This document shows positions 1 to 7,882 of a stretch of 45,459 nucleotides of DNA, one piece after another. The position numbers and the translations under genes were made by a program. The stretch covers positions 1 through 45,459 of the IMG/VR virus record IMGVR_UViG_3300005295_000006; one strand, 5' to 3'. The notes under the pieces were generated by a model. It was not told the origin of the DNA. It searched no databases and saw nothing but the letters and a program-made list of their open reading frames with translations. Position 1 is the first letter of the stretch. Each line of letters opens with the position of its first letter. This stretch comes from a virus.

Positions 1-104
1 GGAGCGGCCGAACGCGACGGTCGACTACCTGAACGCTTTCTATCGGGCCACCGACACGGGAGCGTTTACCAGGTGCGTGGCGAAGGGCAGCGGCTACCAG
101 TGGG
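1..104. repeat. Terminal direct repeat, left copy (circular join)
   Basis: Bases 1-104 are identical to 45356-45459. A reading frame entering at base 2 is the direct continuation of the gene that starts at 45306, so the repeat is best explained as assembly overlap of a circular or circularly permuted genome rather than as a biological duplication. A true 104-bp terminal redundancy cannot be excluded from sequence alone. Confidence 0.95.
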
Positions 105-613
105 AGGCCGTCTCTCCGGCCATGCTCGCGCAGATCAACGGTGACGACGGCGATACGATCGGCAACACGGACGTGAAGACGTTCTTCGAGACCGTGTGCC
201 CGCTTGGCGCGAACGTGCTAAAGCATGGCGACGTGATCAAGATCGTTGGTGCCTTCGAGTACGGCTCCAAGGCCAGCGGTCCAGGCACGCTCGAACTGAC
301 GCTCGAGATCGCCGATGGCATCTTGCTACTCGTTACAGCCCACACGCTTCCCGACAATGCCTCCGGGCACCAGATCGTTGTGACGGCCTATATGACGGTC
401 ACGGTGACGGGAGTTCATGCGGCAGTCGAGGTCTCCGGAACAGCTATCAATGCCGGCTCTGGTGCGGTCTGGGCCTGTGCGCCTGGCGCTGGTGGCGACG
501 ACTTCAGTTCCTTGGTCGACAAGTCCTTCAAGTTCTCGGCGAAGTTTAGTCTTGCAGATGTTGCGAACACAATCTCGCAGAAGCAGTTCATCTTTGAGCT
601 CATCGAGAGGTAG
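1..613 (+). CDS. Structural protein, beta-sandwich type (3' part of junction-spanning gene)
   Basis: This is the continuation of the gene whose ATG lies at 45306. Joined across the repeat, it is 221 codons (220 aa). The visible ATG/GTG starts near base 77 are internal. The C-terminal 130 residues alternate short hydrophobic strands with a GDVIKIVG-like turn, a GTLELTLEI strand and a final FIFELIE strand. The arrangement resembles the preceding gene (44764-45294), so the two may be diverged paralogues. Lying between tail fibre genes and internal virion genes, it is probably a virion surface or decoration protein; that role is inferred. No catalytic motif is visible. Confidence 0.85.
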   Translation, partial: ERPNATVDYLNAFYRATDTGAFTRCVAKGSGYQWEAVSPAMLAQINGDDGDTIGNTDVKTFFETVCPLGANVLKHGDVIKIVGAFEYGSKASGPGTLELTLEIADGILLLVTAHTLPDNASGHQIVVTAYMTVTVTGVHAAVEVSGTAINAGSGAVWACAPGAGGDDFSSLVDKSFKFSAKFSLADVANTISQKQFIFELIER

Positions 614-616
614 CTC

Positions 617-880
617 TTGGAATGCCGGCGGCTCGGCATCTGCTGTACGTCGGAAGATGGCCTGCGCTGCCAGTTCCTTCAGGTGCGTGGGAAGATTGGT
701 GAGCCTGGCTCCAGTCTTTGCGCGGTGTACGGAATGAGGATTCAGTTCATGCCCATCATGCTGGTGAACGAGAAGGATGTTCCCGTCCGACTCGGCCAGT
801 GCGACCGGGATTGCTTTCCCCAGCGCTGTTGCGGGGGGCTGGAGGTGGATTGTGGGACTGCTCGACAAGCTGAAGGATAG
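617..880 (+). CDS. Small Cys-rich hypothetical protein (uncertain)
   Basis: A TTG start with a GAGAGG ribosome-binding site six bases upstream would give 87 aa containing about nine cysteines. Codon third positions from 734 to 880 are GC-rich, as in real genes here. A shorter version could start at the ATG at 734. It overlaps the next gene by 29 bases. Without it, 614-851 would be a rare unoccupied gap in a dense structural block. I do not recognise it, and it may be spurious; the overlapping minus-strand frame is the main alternative. Confidence 0.35.
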   Translation: MECRRLGICCTSEDGLRCQFLQVRGKIGEPGSSLCAVYGMRIQFMPIMLVNEKDVPVRLGQCDRDCFPQRCCGGLEVDCGTARQAEG

Positions 881-1310
881 CTTCACAGATGTGTTCGCGG
901 GGCCGCAGAAAGCCGCGTCGACCGAGCGCAAGGCCAGCTTCACGAACGCTCGCAAGGCATCCGAGGAACTGACGGCGACGAACCAGGTCGCCACGACCGG
1001 GAGTTTCGAGGATGCGCTCCTAGCCGACGTGATGCCGACCCTGAGCCTGGTCGGGGGACAGGTCGGCGCGTCCCTGTCGAAGCAGGCTCCGGCCCTCTCG
1101 TCCGCCTTCAAGTCGTTCGTCCCGCAGAACGCCGCGCGCGGGTATGCTGGCAGCTTCGCGCCGCAGCTCGCGACGGAACTCAACCGCGCCAGAGCGTCGG
1201 CCATCTCGGGCCAGCCTCTTCCCAGCAGCCCGGATTACTCGCGGGCGGCGAGCACCTTGTTTCGTGGATTAGAGGCGGCCTACCTTCCCAAGGAGTACTA
1301 CCGTGGCTAA
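852..1310 (+). CDS. Probable internal virion protein, 152 aa
   Basis: The GTG start at 852 has GGAGGTG just upstream (841-847), which favours it over the longer frame from 777. The protein is Ala/Ser-rich and starts MGLLDKLKDSF. Its C-terminus carries a TLFRGLEAAYL motif that is matched by LFGSLEAAYL in the next protein, so the two are probably related. Position directly before two large helical proteins fits the small ejection proteins of podoviruses (T7 gp14-like role), but this is inference from context; I see no family signature. The stop overlaps the next start by 8 bases. Confidence 0.7.
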   Translation: MGLLDKLKDSFTDVFAGPQKAASTERKASFTNARKASEELTATNQVATTGSFEDALLADVMPTLSLVGGQVGASLSKQAPALSSAFKSFVPQNAARGYAGSFAPQLATELNRARASAISGQPLPSSPDYSRAASTLFRGLEAAYLPKEYYRG

Positions 1311-1881
1311 CGGCAGCGGAGCGGGGACCGCCCTTGCGATCGGCGCTGGCCTGGCCGAGGGATACACCGCGAACAAGGAAGCGCAGCGGCAGAACGATTT
1401 CAACAACTCAATGCTGGAATGGGCAATGGCGTACCTCAACGCCACACCGGAGCCCGGCCGAACCGGCTACTCCATCGCGGAGAAGGCAGACGTGCTCGAG
1501 CCGGGCTTCTTGGCGTCCTCTCTTGCCGATGCGAACATCGCCGGTGCGAAGGGTCAGACCGATCTTGCTTTCCAGCTCGGTCGTTCCGGGACGGGCGACA
1601 CCGGGACCGGGAAACTCCTGTCCGCTCTCGGGGAAGCGGCCCCTCCTATCGTCGCCAAGACTGCGGCATCCGGGAAGGCTTACAGCTTGGCGTCGTCTCT
1701 CGCCAGGTCGCAGGCATCCGCCTTCTCGAACGCTCCGATCCCGGCGCCCGCGCAGCCGTTCGATTTCGGCCCCCTGTTCGGCAGCCTTGAGGCCGCATAC
1801 CTAGGCAGAGGGTACGGTGACACTCAGGCCCCGGTAGAACCAGGGACCGGCTACGGGCATCCTATCGGCCCTCCGGAGTAG
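1303..1881 (+). CDS. Probable internal virion protein, 192 aa
   Basis: GTG start at 1303 overlaps the end of the preceding gene. The N-terminus (GAGTALAIGAGLAEGY) is a Gly/Ala-rich hydrophobic stretch that could insert in a membrane. The C-terminus shares the LF-x-x-LEAAYL motif with the preceding protein. Both features fit a small ejection protein that contacts the host envelope, although that is inferred. No enzyme motif is visible. Confidence 0.7.
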   Translation: MANGSGAGTALAIGAGLAEGYTANKEAQRQNDFNNSMLEWAMAYLNATPEPGRTGYSIAEKADVLEPGFLASSLADANIAGAKGQTDLAFQLGRSGTGDTGTGKLLSALGEAAPPIVAKTAASGKAYSLASSLARSQASAFSNAPIPAPAQPFDFGPLFGSLEAAYLGRGYGDTQAPVEPGTGYGHPIGPPE

Positions 1882-1886
1882 AGAGC

Positions 1887-2939
1887 ATGGCATACGTCGA
1901 CGAGGGAGCGCCGGAACAGCCAGTTGTTGACCCGCTCACGGAACCGCAGGGAGCGGTCGACTTCCGCTCGGCTCTCGTGAACTCCCCCGCAGCCCAACTC
2001 GGCAAGACTCTGCGCGATGCCGCCCCGGCTGTCCGTTCCATCATCGATCAGGTGGCTCCGGAGATCCCCCCGCTCGACCCGAAGGTGGAGACGAAGCTCC
2101 GCATGAGCATGATCTTCGGGTCCTTGGCAGGTCAGCGCCCGGAGCAGACCGCCGCCTTCCAGGTCCTCTCCAGGGAGAACGCGCGCCGGGAGCAGAACCG
2201 GGTCCAGCGGAACTCCATCGCGAAGCAGTTCATCGTGGAGCAGCTCAAGGGCGTTGGAGCCGGGATGCGTCAGATTGCCGGCGACCAGACGAAGGAGAAA
2301 ATCGCTGCGGGCAAGATCGCTGCCGACGCGACGAAGCTGCAAACTCTGGAGGAAGGCCGCATGAGCCGTGCCAAGCTGCGGGCCGGTCGCCTTTCAGGGC
2401 CGGAGATTCTCGCCGGCATGGGGACACCGGAGCAGCGGAAGGCGCTCATCGACGCCGACATAGCGATGGCTACCCATAAGGCCCAGGCTCAGGCGGGCGC
2501 CGCGGGGAGCAAGCTGGGGGAAGCGGCCTACTACCGCCAGCGGACGACCGAGTTGGGGATCCTTGAGCGGCAGGCCCAGGACTACGAGGAATTCATCAGT
2601 GAACTCGACGCGCTCATTGCATCGGGCCAGACCAAATATGCCGACAAGAATACTTTCGAGGAAAGAGATGCAGTACAGTCCAGGCTTGCGGCTGCGAACG
2701 CCCTTGAGGCGATCGCCAAGCGCAAGGAGAAGCTCGGAGCGGAGATCGAGAAAGGGCCCGGCGGTTCCAAGGGGACCTCGACGGCTCCCAAGTCAGCGCC
2801 ACCCGCGGCTGCTCCCGAAAGCGCAGCTCTGACCAGCGCCCTCCAGAAGGAGCGCCAGAACCTACCCGCCTCCGCCTACACTCCGGAGGAAGCGCAAGCC
2901 CTCCTGGCGCACCGGAAGGCCCTCCGTGCCGGTCAGTGA
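1887..2939 (+). CDS. Probable internal virion protein, coiled-coil, 350 aa
   Basis: ATG at 1887, five bases after the preceding stop, with a GGAGTAGAG ribosome-binding site. The sequence is dominated by charged helical segments rich in Gln, Glu, Lys and Ala from about residue 70 to 280, followed by a Pro/Ala/Ser linker (about 285-315) and a short helical tail. This resembles elongated internal core proteins of podoviruses (T7 gp15-like position) by gene order only. The 3' end overlaps the next start by 14 bases. Confidence 0.7.
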   Translation: MAYVDEGAPEQPVVDPLTEPQGAVDFRSALVNSPAAQLGKTLRDAAPAVRSIIDQVAPEIPPLDPKVETKLRMSMIFGSLAGQRPEQTAAFQVLSRENARREQNRVQRNSIAKQFIVEQLKGVGAGMRQIAGDQTKEKIAAGKIAADATKLQTLEEGRMSRAKLRAGRLSGPEILAGMGTPEQRKALIDADIAMATHKAQAQAGAAGSKLGEAAYYRQRTTELGILERQAQDYEEFISELDALIASGQTKYADKNTFEERDAVQSRLAAANALEAIAKRKEKLGAEIEKGPGGSKGTSTAPKSAPPAAAPESAALTSALQKERQNLPASAYTPEEAQALLAHRKALRAGQ

Positions 2940-5900
2940 TGCGGAACTCGAAGCCGTAGCCTCTGGTAGTCAATCCGCCCCAGCGCCGCCGCCCGCTCCG
3001 GGTGGCGTTTCCGACGCCGACCTTGAAGCGATAGCTTCCGGGCGCCCGGTCCAGGCGGGAGGTCCTTCAAATGCCGACCTGACGGCCGTGGCCTCCGGGA
3101 CACACCCAGAGGCGAAGCAGGAGCAGCCGATCTGGCAGCGCCTGATTGACTTCGGGCACTTCATCAAGGCCGCTCCAGAGGCGGCTGGAAAGATAGCCGA
3201 GTCCTACGTCCAGGGATCATTCCCGTCCATCCCGCTGCCAAAGGGTTGGACGGCTGACGCCGTTGCGACTGCGCTCCATATCCCGATCGACACCCTGGAC
3301 TTCCTCACCTCCAGCAAGATGCAGCCGACGAACCTTGGGAACCTCATCGAGGCGGGTCAGCAGGCCGCCGAAATGACCGGGATTCCCGGTACTGTCAGGC
3401 TGGCCGCGCATCCAGTCGAGACACTTGAAAGAGCGAAAGAGAAGCCATTCAGCACCCTGGCGCCGGTTGTCCAGGCGGGGCTGACCCTAGCCGGCGGCGC
3501 TCGGCTCCTGAAGGGAGAGGCTGCACCGAGCACGACTCCGGCTCAATCTGCCGACGTAGGCCCGACCGTCCTGCCAACCCCGCCGCCGCTCGAGGAACTG
3601 GTAGCCACCCGGAAGAAACTGCTCGGCGGGGACGAAACCCTGAAGGCGGCCGGCCTGACGGACGAAGACTTGGCTGCCGCCGCTACCCGCGAGCAGCGTC
3701 AATCACTCGGCGCGCGCGGCCGGGAGTCCTTCGCGAAGCAGGGGGCCTCCGGAGAAGAGGTCGCAAAGCTGTCGGTCGGCCAGGCCGAAGAGCTCGGGGC
3801 CATGTCCGGAGAGCAGGCAACCGCCAAGAGCGGGGAGATTCTCGGGCAGATGCGCGGAGCGCCACCGCTCCCGGCCGAGCAGGCGCCCGGGAACTTCCAG
3901 GCCGTGCAGAAGCAGGTCTACAAGAACCTCGAAGAGCAGGGTCTCGGGGGTCGGAGCCGGAAACAGATGGCCGAGGAAATCACTTCCGAGCTCGACAAGC
4001 GCGGCTTCGTGCCAGGGGAGAAGGAGCCGGTTCCTGGCTTCCTCACCGAGTTGACGCCGGAGGAAGCGGCCGGGGAGGCGGGGGCCGAAATCAGAATCGC
4101 CGCCGAGCACCCGAAGGCCAGCCCGGAAGCCGTCACCCGGACCGCAGACATCGCCAAGGAGCCATTGCCACAAGAAACCGATATCTCTGGCCCTGTGCCG
4201 CCCGGCTCTCCCCCGCGCCCTCCTGGGGCGATTTCAGACCTACTCGGTCGGGTCTCTGACCTGTTCGGATTGCGACCGAAGTTCTTCCGGCAGTTCGAGC
4301 GCGCGCCGGACTTGGCCGCTGGGGTCTCCCGGCAGATGAACGCCAACGCTTGGCTCGATCAGCAGCGCAAGGTGCTCACCGAAGAGGCGCACCGGGCCGT
4401 CCCGCTGGAAGCCGACCGTGTTCAGGGCATGAGGTTCCTGGTATCGGAGCGCGGGAAGCTACTGGAGGGCGGAAAGGTCCCGGTCATGGAGGCCGCCGAA
4501 GAGGCGAACATGAGCCCGGGTGCCAAGAAGTTCGTCCAGTGGTGGATGACGGAGTTCCAGCCGAAGTTCGAACGCATGTCCACAGGGGCCGGCATCGAGT
4601 CCAGGGTTCAGACACCGAGCGGGGCCTTCACGTCCCTCAAGGCGCTCCGCCCAGAAGACCTGGTGGCGGGTCGCCACGTCGGCGGGTACGAGCCGGGCCG
4701 CAGCGGGAACCTCGTGGCGAAGTACCGGAAACTGAAATCAGGCGCTGCCAAGGAGGCCAAGGGCACCGGGGAGCTGTACTCCGTGGACCCGGACGAGATG
4801 ATTGCCCACAACCTGGAGCTCCGGACGACGCAGTTCGCCCGGAACCAGCTCATCGACACCGTGAAGGCGTACCAGGTACTTCCAGACGCAGAGGGCAATG
4901 TTCCACGGGAAACGAAATTCCTGGGGGTTATCGAGCCGGTCACGAGCCTGGAGGTCAACCCGGGTCGTCCGAATGCCGAGGTGCTGAAGGTCCCGGCCAC
5001 GGTCAAGCGGATGTACGACGAAGCCCAGAGGCCGCCGACCGAGAGCGAGCTGAAGGCGTTCGACTACCTGAACCGCCACGCTACGACGGTAGCCCTCCTG
5101 AGCCCGGTCGAGATGGCGACCCACACCTACAACGTCGTGAACGCGCTGACGACGATGCCAGGGGGGGTCGGTTCGAAGGCGATGGCGGCGCTCGGACCTC
5201 CCGGGAAATGGGCCGAGGCGATCGCCAAGATGGCGAACGTGAACGATGCCAACTACGCGACGGACCTGCTGACCCTGACGGAGTTCGGGGGGAGCCGACG
5301 GGGGATGATCGCAGAGGGAAAGGCGAATCGTGTGCTGGAAGCTACCCGTGCCCCTGTCTTCGGCACCCGCGGAGTCGAGAACCTTTCCAGGGTGGCTGCT
5401 CTCCGTGGGTTGCGCGCCTGGGCTCCGGAGCTGAACGACGCCCAAAGGGTACAGATCATAAATAATACGATGGGCACCTACGCCGAGAAACTCCAGCCGG
5501 GTTTCGTGCGCCGCCTCAAGCAGGTGACTCCCATCGTCGGTCAGCCGTTCGCCGCCGCAGGGGTCGCGATGGCAAAGACCGCCGGGAAGTCCCTGCTCGG
5601 ACTCGGGGCCAAGGGTTTCTCCCCCGAGGTGGCCCTGACCGCTGGCAGCTCCATCGCTCTCTGGTACGCAGTCAACAAGGCAATGGACCCGGAGCACCGG
5701 GACCCGATGCGCGCCGGGGGGCCGATATTCCCCTCCATTCGTGTCTCGCAGGGGAAGAATCAGACGGTTGACGTGAGCCTCCCAATGCTCACCGGGATGA
5801 CCGGGAGGGGTGCCAGGGTGCTCGGCGTGACCGGGCTCTACGAAGGCATCCGGGACGGCAGGAAGCCGCAGGATACCGCCCTGCTCGTGCTCCGGAACCT

Positions 5901-6447
5901 GGAGAACAGCGCGCTCCAGCTCAGTGTCGGGCCCCTCGGGACGCTCACGACCGAGGCGCTGACCGGCCGGCGGCCGTATGTGACCCGCGGAGGGAGCTTC
6001 CTGAAGGTGGCGGACGAGAGCAAGACCCAGCCGCTTCTCGAGAACCTGAAGGCCGGAGTCAAGGGCGCCGGGGTCTGGAGGGCCATCCCGGAGGAGGGCC
6101 AGCTCACGCCGGAGTCAGTCGCCGGCAAGACCGCTGCCATAATGGCGCAGCTCGCCGCGATTCCCGTCACCGTGAAGCCGGGGGAGAAGGTTCAGGCAAC
6201 AGCAGGGATCCGCGGCGCGCGCGGGGCGATGTACGAGGTCGCCCGGGACATTGCGCAGAAGGCGATGAACTTCCAGGACAGGAAGCAGCAGCACGGGTAT
6301 ATCGAGAGTCGCTTGACCCGGGATCTCGAGGGGACCGAGCTGGCGATGGGGCGGAAGGCGGTTGCCGAGATTATGAAGTCGATGCGCCGGAGTCAGAACC
6401 GGGCGCTGGGACAGTTGCCGAAGGCGCCGACCCCTCCTTCCCCTTGA
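2926..6447 (+). CDS. Large internal virion/ejection protein, 1173 aa
   Basis: GTG start at 2926 overlaps the previous gene. The N-terminus holds three repeats of an SDA(D/E)LEA(V/I)ASG unit (residues 1-55) separated by Pro/Gly linkers. A long helical body follows, with hydrophobic helical stretches around residues 860-930. I see no transglycosylase or peptidase motif. Size, position after two to three smaller helical proteins, and high Ala/Glu content fit the largest ejection-core protein of podoviruses (T7 gp16-like role), inferred from synteny. The last 77 bases overlap, tail to tail, the RuvC-like gene on the opposite strand. Confidence 0.75.
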   Translation: MPVSDAELEAVASGSQSAPAPPPAPGGVSDADLEAIASGRPVQAGGPSNADLTAVASGTHPEAKQEQPIWQRLIDFGHFIKAAPEAAGKIAESYVQGSFPSIPLPKGWTADAVATALHIPIDTLDFLTSSKMQPTNLGNLIEAGQQAAEMTGIPGTVRLAAHPVETLERAKEKPFSTLAPVVQAGLTLAGGARLLKGEAAPSTTPAQSADVGPTVLPTPPPLEELVATRKKLLGGDETLKAAGLTDEDLAAAATREQRQSLGARGRESFAKQGASGEEVAKLSVGQAEELGAMSGEQATAKSGEILGQMRGAPPLPAEQAPGNFQAVQKQVYKNLEEQGLGGRSRKQMAEEITSELDKRGFVPGEKEPVPGFLTELTPEEAAGEAGAEIRIAAEHPKASPEAVTRTADIAKEPLPQETDISGPVPPGSPPRPPGAISDLLGRVSDLFGLRPKFFRQFERAPDLAAGVSRQMNANAWLDQQRKVLTEEAHRAVPLEADRVQGMRFLVSERGKLLEGGKVPVMEAAEEANMSPGAKKFVQWWMTEFQPKFERMSTGAGIESRVQTPSGAFTSLKALRPEDLVAGRHVGGYEPGRSGNLVAKYRKLKSGAAKEAKGTGELYSVDPDEMIAHNLELRTTQFARNQLIDTVKAYQVLPDAEGNVPRETKFLGVIEPVTSLEVNPGRPNAEVLKVPATVKRMYDEAQRPPTESELKAFDYLNRHATTVALLSPVEMATHTYNVVNALTTMPGGVGSKAMAALGPPGKWAEAIAKMANVNDANYATDLLTLTEFGGSRRGMIAEGKANRVLEATRAPVFGTRGVENLSRVAALRGLRAWAPELNDAQRVQIINNTMGTYAEKLQPGFVRRLKQVTPIVGQPFAAAGVAMAKTAGKSLLGLGAKGFSPEVALTAGSSIALWYAVNKAMDPEHRDPMRAGGPIFPSIRVSQGKNQTVDVSLPMLTGMTGRGARVLGVTGLYEGIRDGRKPQDTALLVLRNLENSALQLSVGPLGTLTTEALTGRRPYVTRGGSFLKVADESKTQPLLENLKAGVKGAGVWRAIPEEGQLTPESVAGKTAAIMAQLAAIPVTVKPGEKVQATAGIRGARGAMYEVARDIAQKAMNFQDRKQQHGYIESRLTRDLEGTELAMGRKAVAEIMKSMRRSQNRALGQLPKAPTPPSP

Positions 6448-6901
6448 GCAGGTAGCGGTCGAGTGCCCACGCGAGCACCATCCTGGCATCCGCCTCGTTG
6501 TCATCCAGCAACCCGCATCCCCATCGAGACGCGCACTCGATCTGCATCTGTTCCTTCGAAGCATTTCCCTTTCCGGTCGACCACTTCTTGAGCGTGGAGG
6601 TGTGCACGGAGACATGGTGCAGTCCGTGTAGCGCGCAGAACTCGTGGACCCTGGTTTCGAATCCCGCGAGGATCTGTGTCGCTGCTCCTCCCCGGTGGTG
6701 TGCAGCCTCGTATGCGATGAGCTCCGTCTGCGCCAGCGGTGGGGCGAAGTGCGCCGCGAGCCACTGATTAAACTTCAGGAAGCGCATCCCGACGCTCTCT
6801 CCCCGCTGAATTGAGAAGTCTACGGTCCCGGACTCCGCGCGGTTGCCGTTCCAGTATGCCCAGCCGGTCATCGTTCCAAGGTCAAGTGCGAGTACGTTCA
6901 T
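6371..6901 (-). CDS. RuvC-like Holliday-junction resolvase
   Basis: ATG at 6901 with AAGGAG upstream; the longer frame to 7075 is rejected. The protein is 176 aa. The RNase H-fold signature MNVLALDLGTMTGW gives Asp7; Glu65 (LIAYEA) and Asp134/Asp138 (DDNEADA) complete an acidic catalytic set as in RuvC-type resolvases. It would resolve branched DNA before packaging. It is the last gene of the leftward operon, coupled by ATGA to the gene before it. Its 3' end overlaps the convergent ejection-protein gene by 77 bases. The Ser/Pro/Ala tail (158-176) looks like a disordered extension created by that overlap. Confidence 0.85.
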   Translation of the reverse strand: MNVLALDLGTMTGWAYWNGNRAESGTVDFSIQRGESVGMRFLKFNQWLAAHFAPPLAQTELIAYEAAHHRGGAATQILAGFETRVHEFCALHGLHHVSVHTSTLKKWSTGKGNASKEQMQIECASRWGCGLLDDNEADARMVLAWALDRYLLKGKEGSAPSATVPAPGSDSGASTS

Positions 6902-7206
6902 TCGTTCTCCTTTATCCAGTAGACCCAGCCGTCTTGCGGCACGGGTAACAGGTCCATGTCGACACATCCCGCATCGTCGCTCGTCGTGAACGGCCCCCAC
7001 TGCTCGGTGTCGAAGTATCCGCAGGGACCGATGCAATCGCTCACCAGCGCGCATCCCGGAGATGGTTGCCAGCAAGGGCAGTGGTCACACTGCGCGTCGT
7101 TCCATTCGATTCCACCGTCCTGGTGCTTCACGACCGAGACCAGTACCGGGGCCGGCGGCGCGGCGATTTCCAGACAGATCAGGTTGACGAGCAGAGCTAG
7201 GAACAT
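6898..7206 (-). CDS. Predicted secreted Cys-rich protein, 102 aa
   Basis: The N-terminus (residues 1-23) is hydrophobic and ends in APPAP, like an export signal but without the usual positive n-region. The mature part has seven or more cysteines (QCDHCPCW, PGC, DCIGPC, GC), suggesting disulfides after export or metal binding if cytoplasmic. The stop overlaps the RuvC start (ATGA). The start overlaps the 20-aa microprotein 7197-7259. No family recognised. Confidence 0.65.
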   Translation of the reverse strand: MFLALLVNLICLEIAAPPAPVLVSVVKHQDGGIEWNDAQCDHCPCWQPSPGCALVSDCIGPCGYFDTEQWGPFTTSDDAGCVDMDLLPVPQDGWVYWIKENE

Positions 7207-7259
7207 TTGGGATCCCTATACGGATGCTTATGCGTCACGCACTCCGTCCCGCAGGTCAT
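7197..7259 (-). CDS. HPYRDPKC microprotein, copy 1 (20 aa)
   Basis: A 20-codon frame starts MTCGTECVTHKHPYRDPKCS-type, giving Cys3, Cys7, His10, His12 and Cys19, spacing C-x3-C-x2-H-x-H-x6-C. It starts in an ATGA overlap with the stop of the HNH gene (7256) and overlaps the next gene start by 10 bases. Three further copies with the same core lie at 7814-7882, 9274-9456 and 10978-11070. Conservation of the peptide in one frame and the start-stop coupling argue for translation. Zinc binding is inferred from the residues only. Confidence 0.6.
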   Translation of the reverse strand: MTCGTECVTHKHPYRDPKCS

Positions 7260-7813
7260 GGCTTCTCCATAGGCAGCGCTGGCTGTTTCGTGCGGCTCAG
7301 AGATAAGCGCTTTCTCAAGGCGGCGGTCTCCCGCCGATGGCACGGAACACAAAGGGTCCGGGCGTTCTCTAGTGAGTCGGTCCCGCCCTCTACGACCGGC
7401 ACGATATGGTCGGCCTCCCAGAGACACATTTTCCACTTGTCCCAAGTCCAGCCGTGGAGTGCCATGAAGAGCCGCCTGATTCCCCAGCACGCATTTCCGG
7501 CGTAGCCGCCCGGATAATCCGGCACGTTCTCGGCTCGCCTGATCTCTTCCAGCTCGCGTTCGAGCGCTGCGGTATCGAGCCCGCACGTTGAGCAGACGCC
7601 TTTGTCTCGCTTCCAGACCTGATCCCGGAAATAACTTGGGTCCGCCTGAATCCTGTAGGCCGAGACGCAGGCTGCCGAGCACCACGAGATCCTGCCTTTC
7701 GGAACTTCCTTGCGGCACCAGGTGCATAACCGTCGGCCATTGGGACCGCGGGCCTCGCCGATTTCCTTTCGCAGCGCGTGGGCCTTGCGGCTTCCCGAAG
7801 CCCTGCCGCTCAT
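7256..7813 (-). CDS. HNH endonuclease
   Basis: The 185-aa protein has an N-terminal CTWC...CSAAC zinc knuckle (about residues 30-49), CSTCG (about 74-78) and a classic HNH core EADHIVPVVEGGTDSLENA followed by CVPCHRRE. It would cut DNA. The ATG at 7813 directly follows the stop of microprotein copy 2, and its stop overlaps microprotein copy 1, so it is flanked by two copies of the HPYRDPKC module. It could be a homing-type nuclease, a packaging-associated HNH, or a host-DNA nuclease; the sequence does not decide. Confidence 0.85.
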   Translation of the reverse strand: MSGRASGSRKAHALRKEIGEARGPNGRRLCTWCRKEVPKGRISWCSAACVSAYRIQADPSYFRDQVWKRDKGVCSTCGLDTAALERELEEIRRAENVPDYPGGYAGNACWGIRRLFMALHGWTWDKWKMCLWEADHIVPVVEGGTDSLENARTLCVPCHRRETAALRKRLSLSRTKQPALPMEKP

Positions 7814-7882
7814 TCACAGGCCCTCACATCGCGGATCTCTGTAAGGATGCTCATGCGTCACGCATTCCGTCCCGCAGGTCAT
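7814..7882 (-). CDS. HPYRDPKC microprotein, copy 2 (22 aa)
   Basis: The peptide begins MTCGTECVTHEHPYRDP and ends RCEGL. The ATG at 7882 overlaps the methyltransferase stop (ATGA), and the stop is immediately followed by the HNH start at 7813. It therefore fills the 65-base space between two enzymes exactly. It has the same C-x3-C-x2-H-x-H-x6-C core as the other copies. Its function is unknown; it may be a zinc-binding microprotein or a translational coupling cistron. Confidence 0.6.
   Translation of the reverse strand: MTCGTECVTHEHPYRDPRCEGL

Noticed and set aside
1-104. True biological direct terminal repeats
   Set aside because: A gene reads straight through the join and 104 bp is a typical assembly overlap; physical ends cannot be determined here.
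326-1204. Long minus-strand open frame of 292 codons opposite structural genes
   Set aside because: It lies antisense to two better-supported genes with ribosome-binding sites, and long open antisense frames are common in GC-rich DNA.
4350-5465. 371-codon plus-strand frame inside the 1173-aa gene
   Set aside because: Arg/Gly/Pro-rich out-of-frame shadow with no start context; the enclosing frame has coherent composition.
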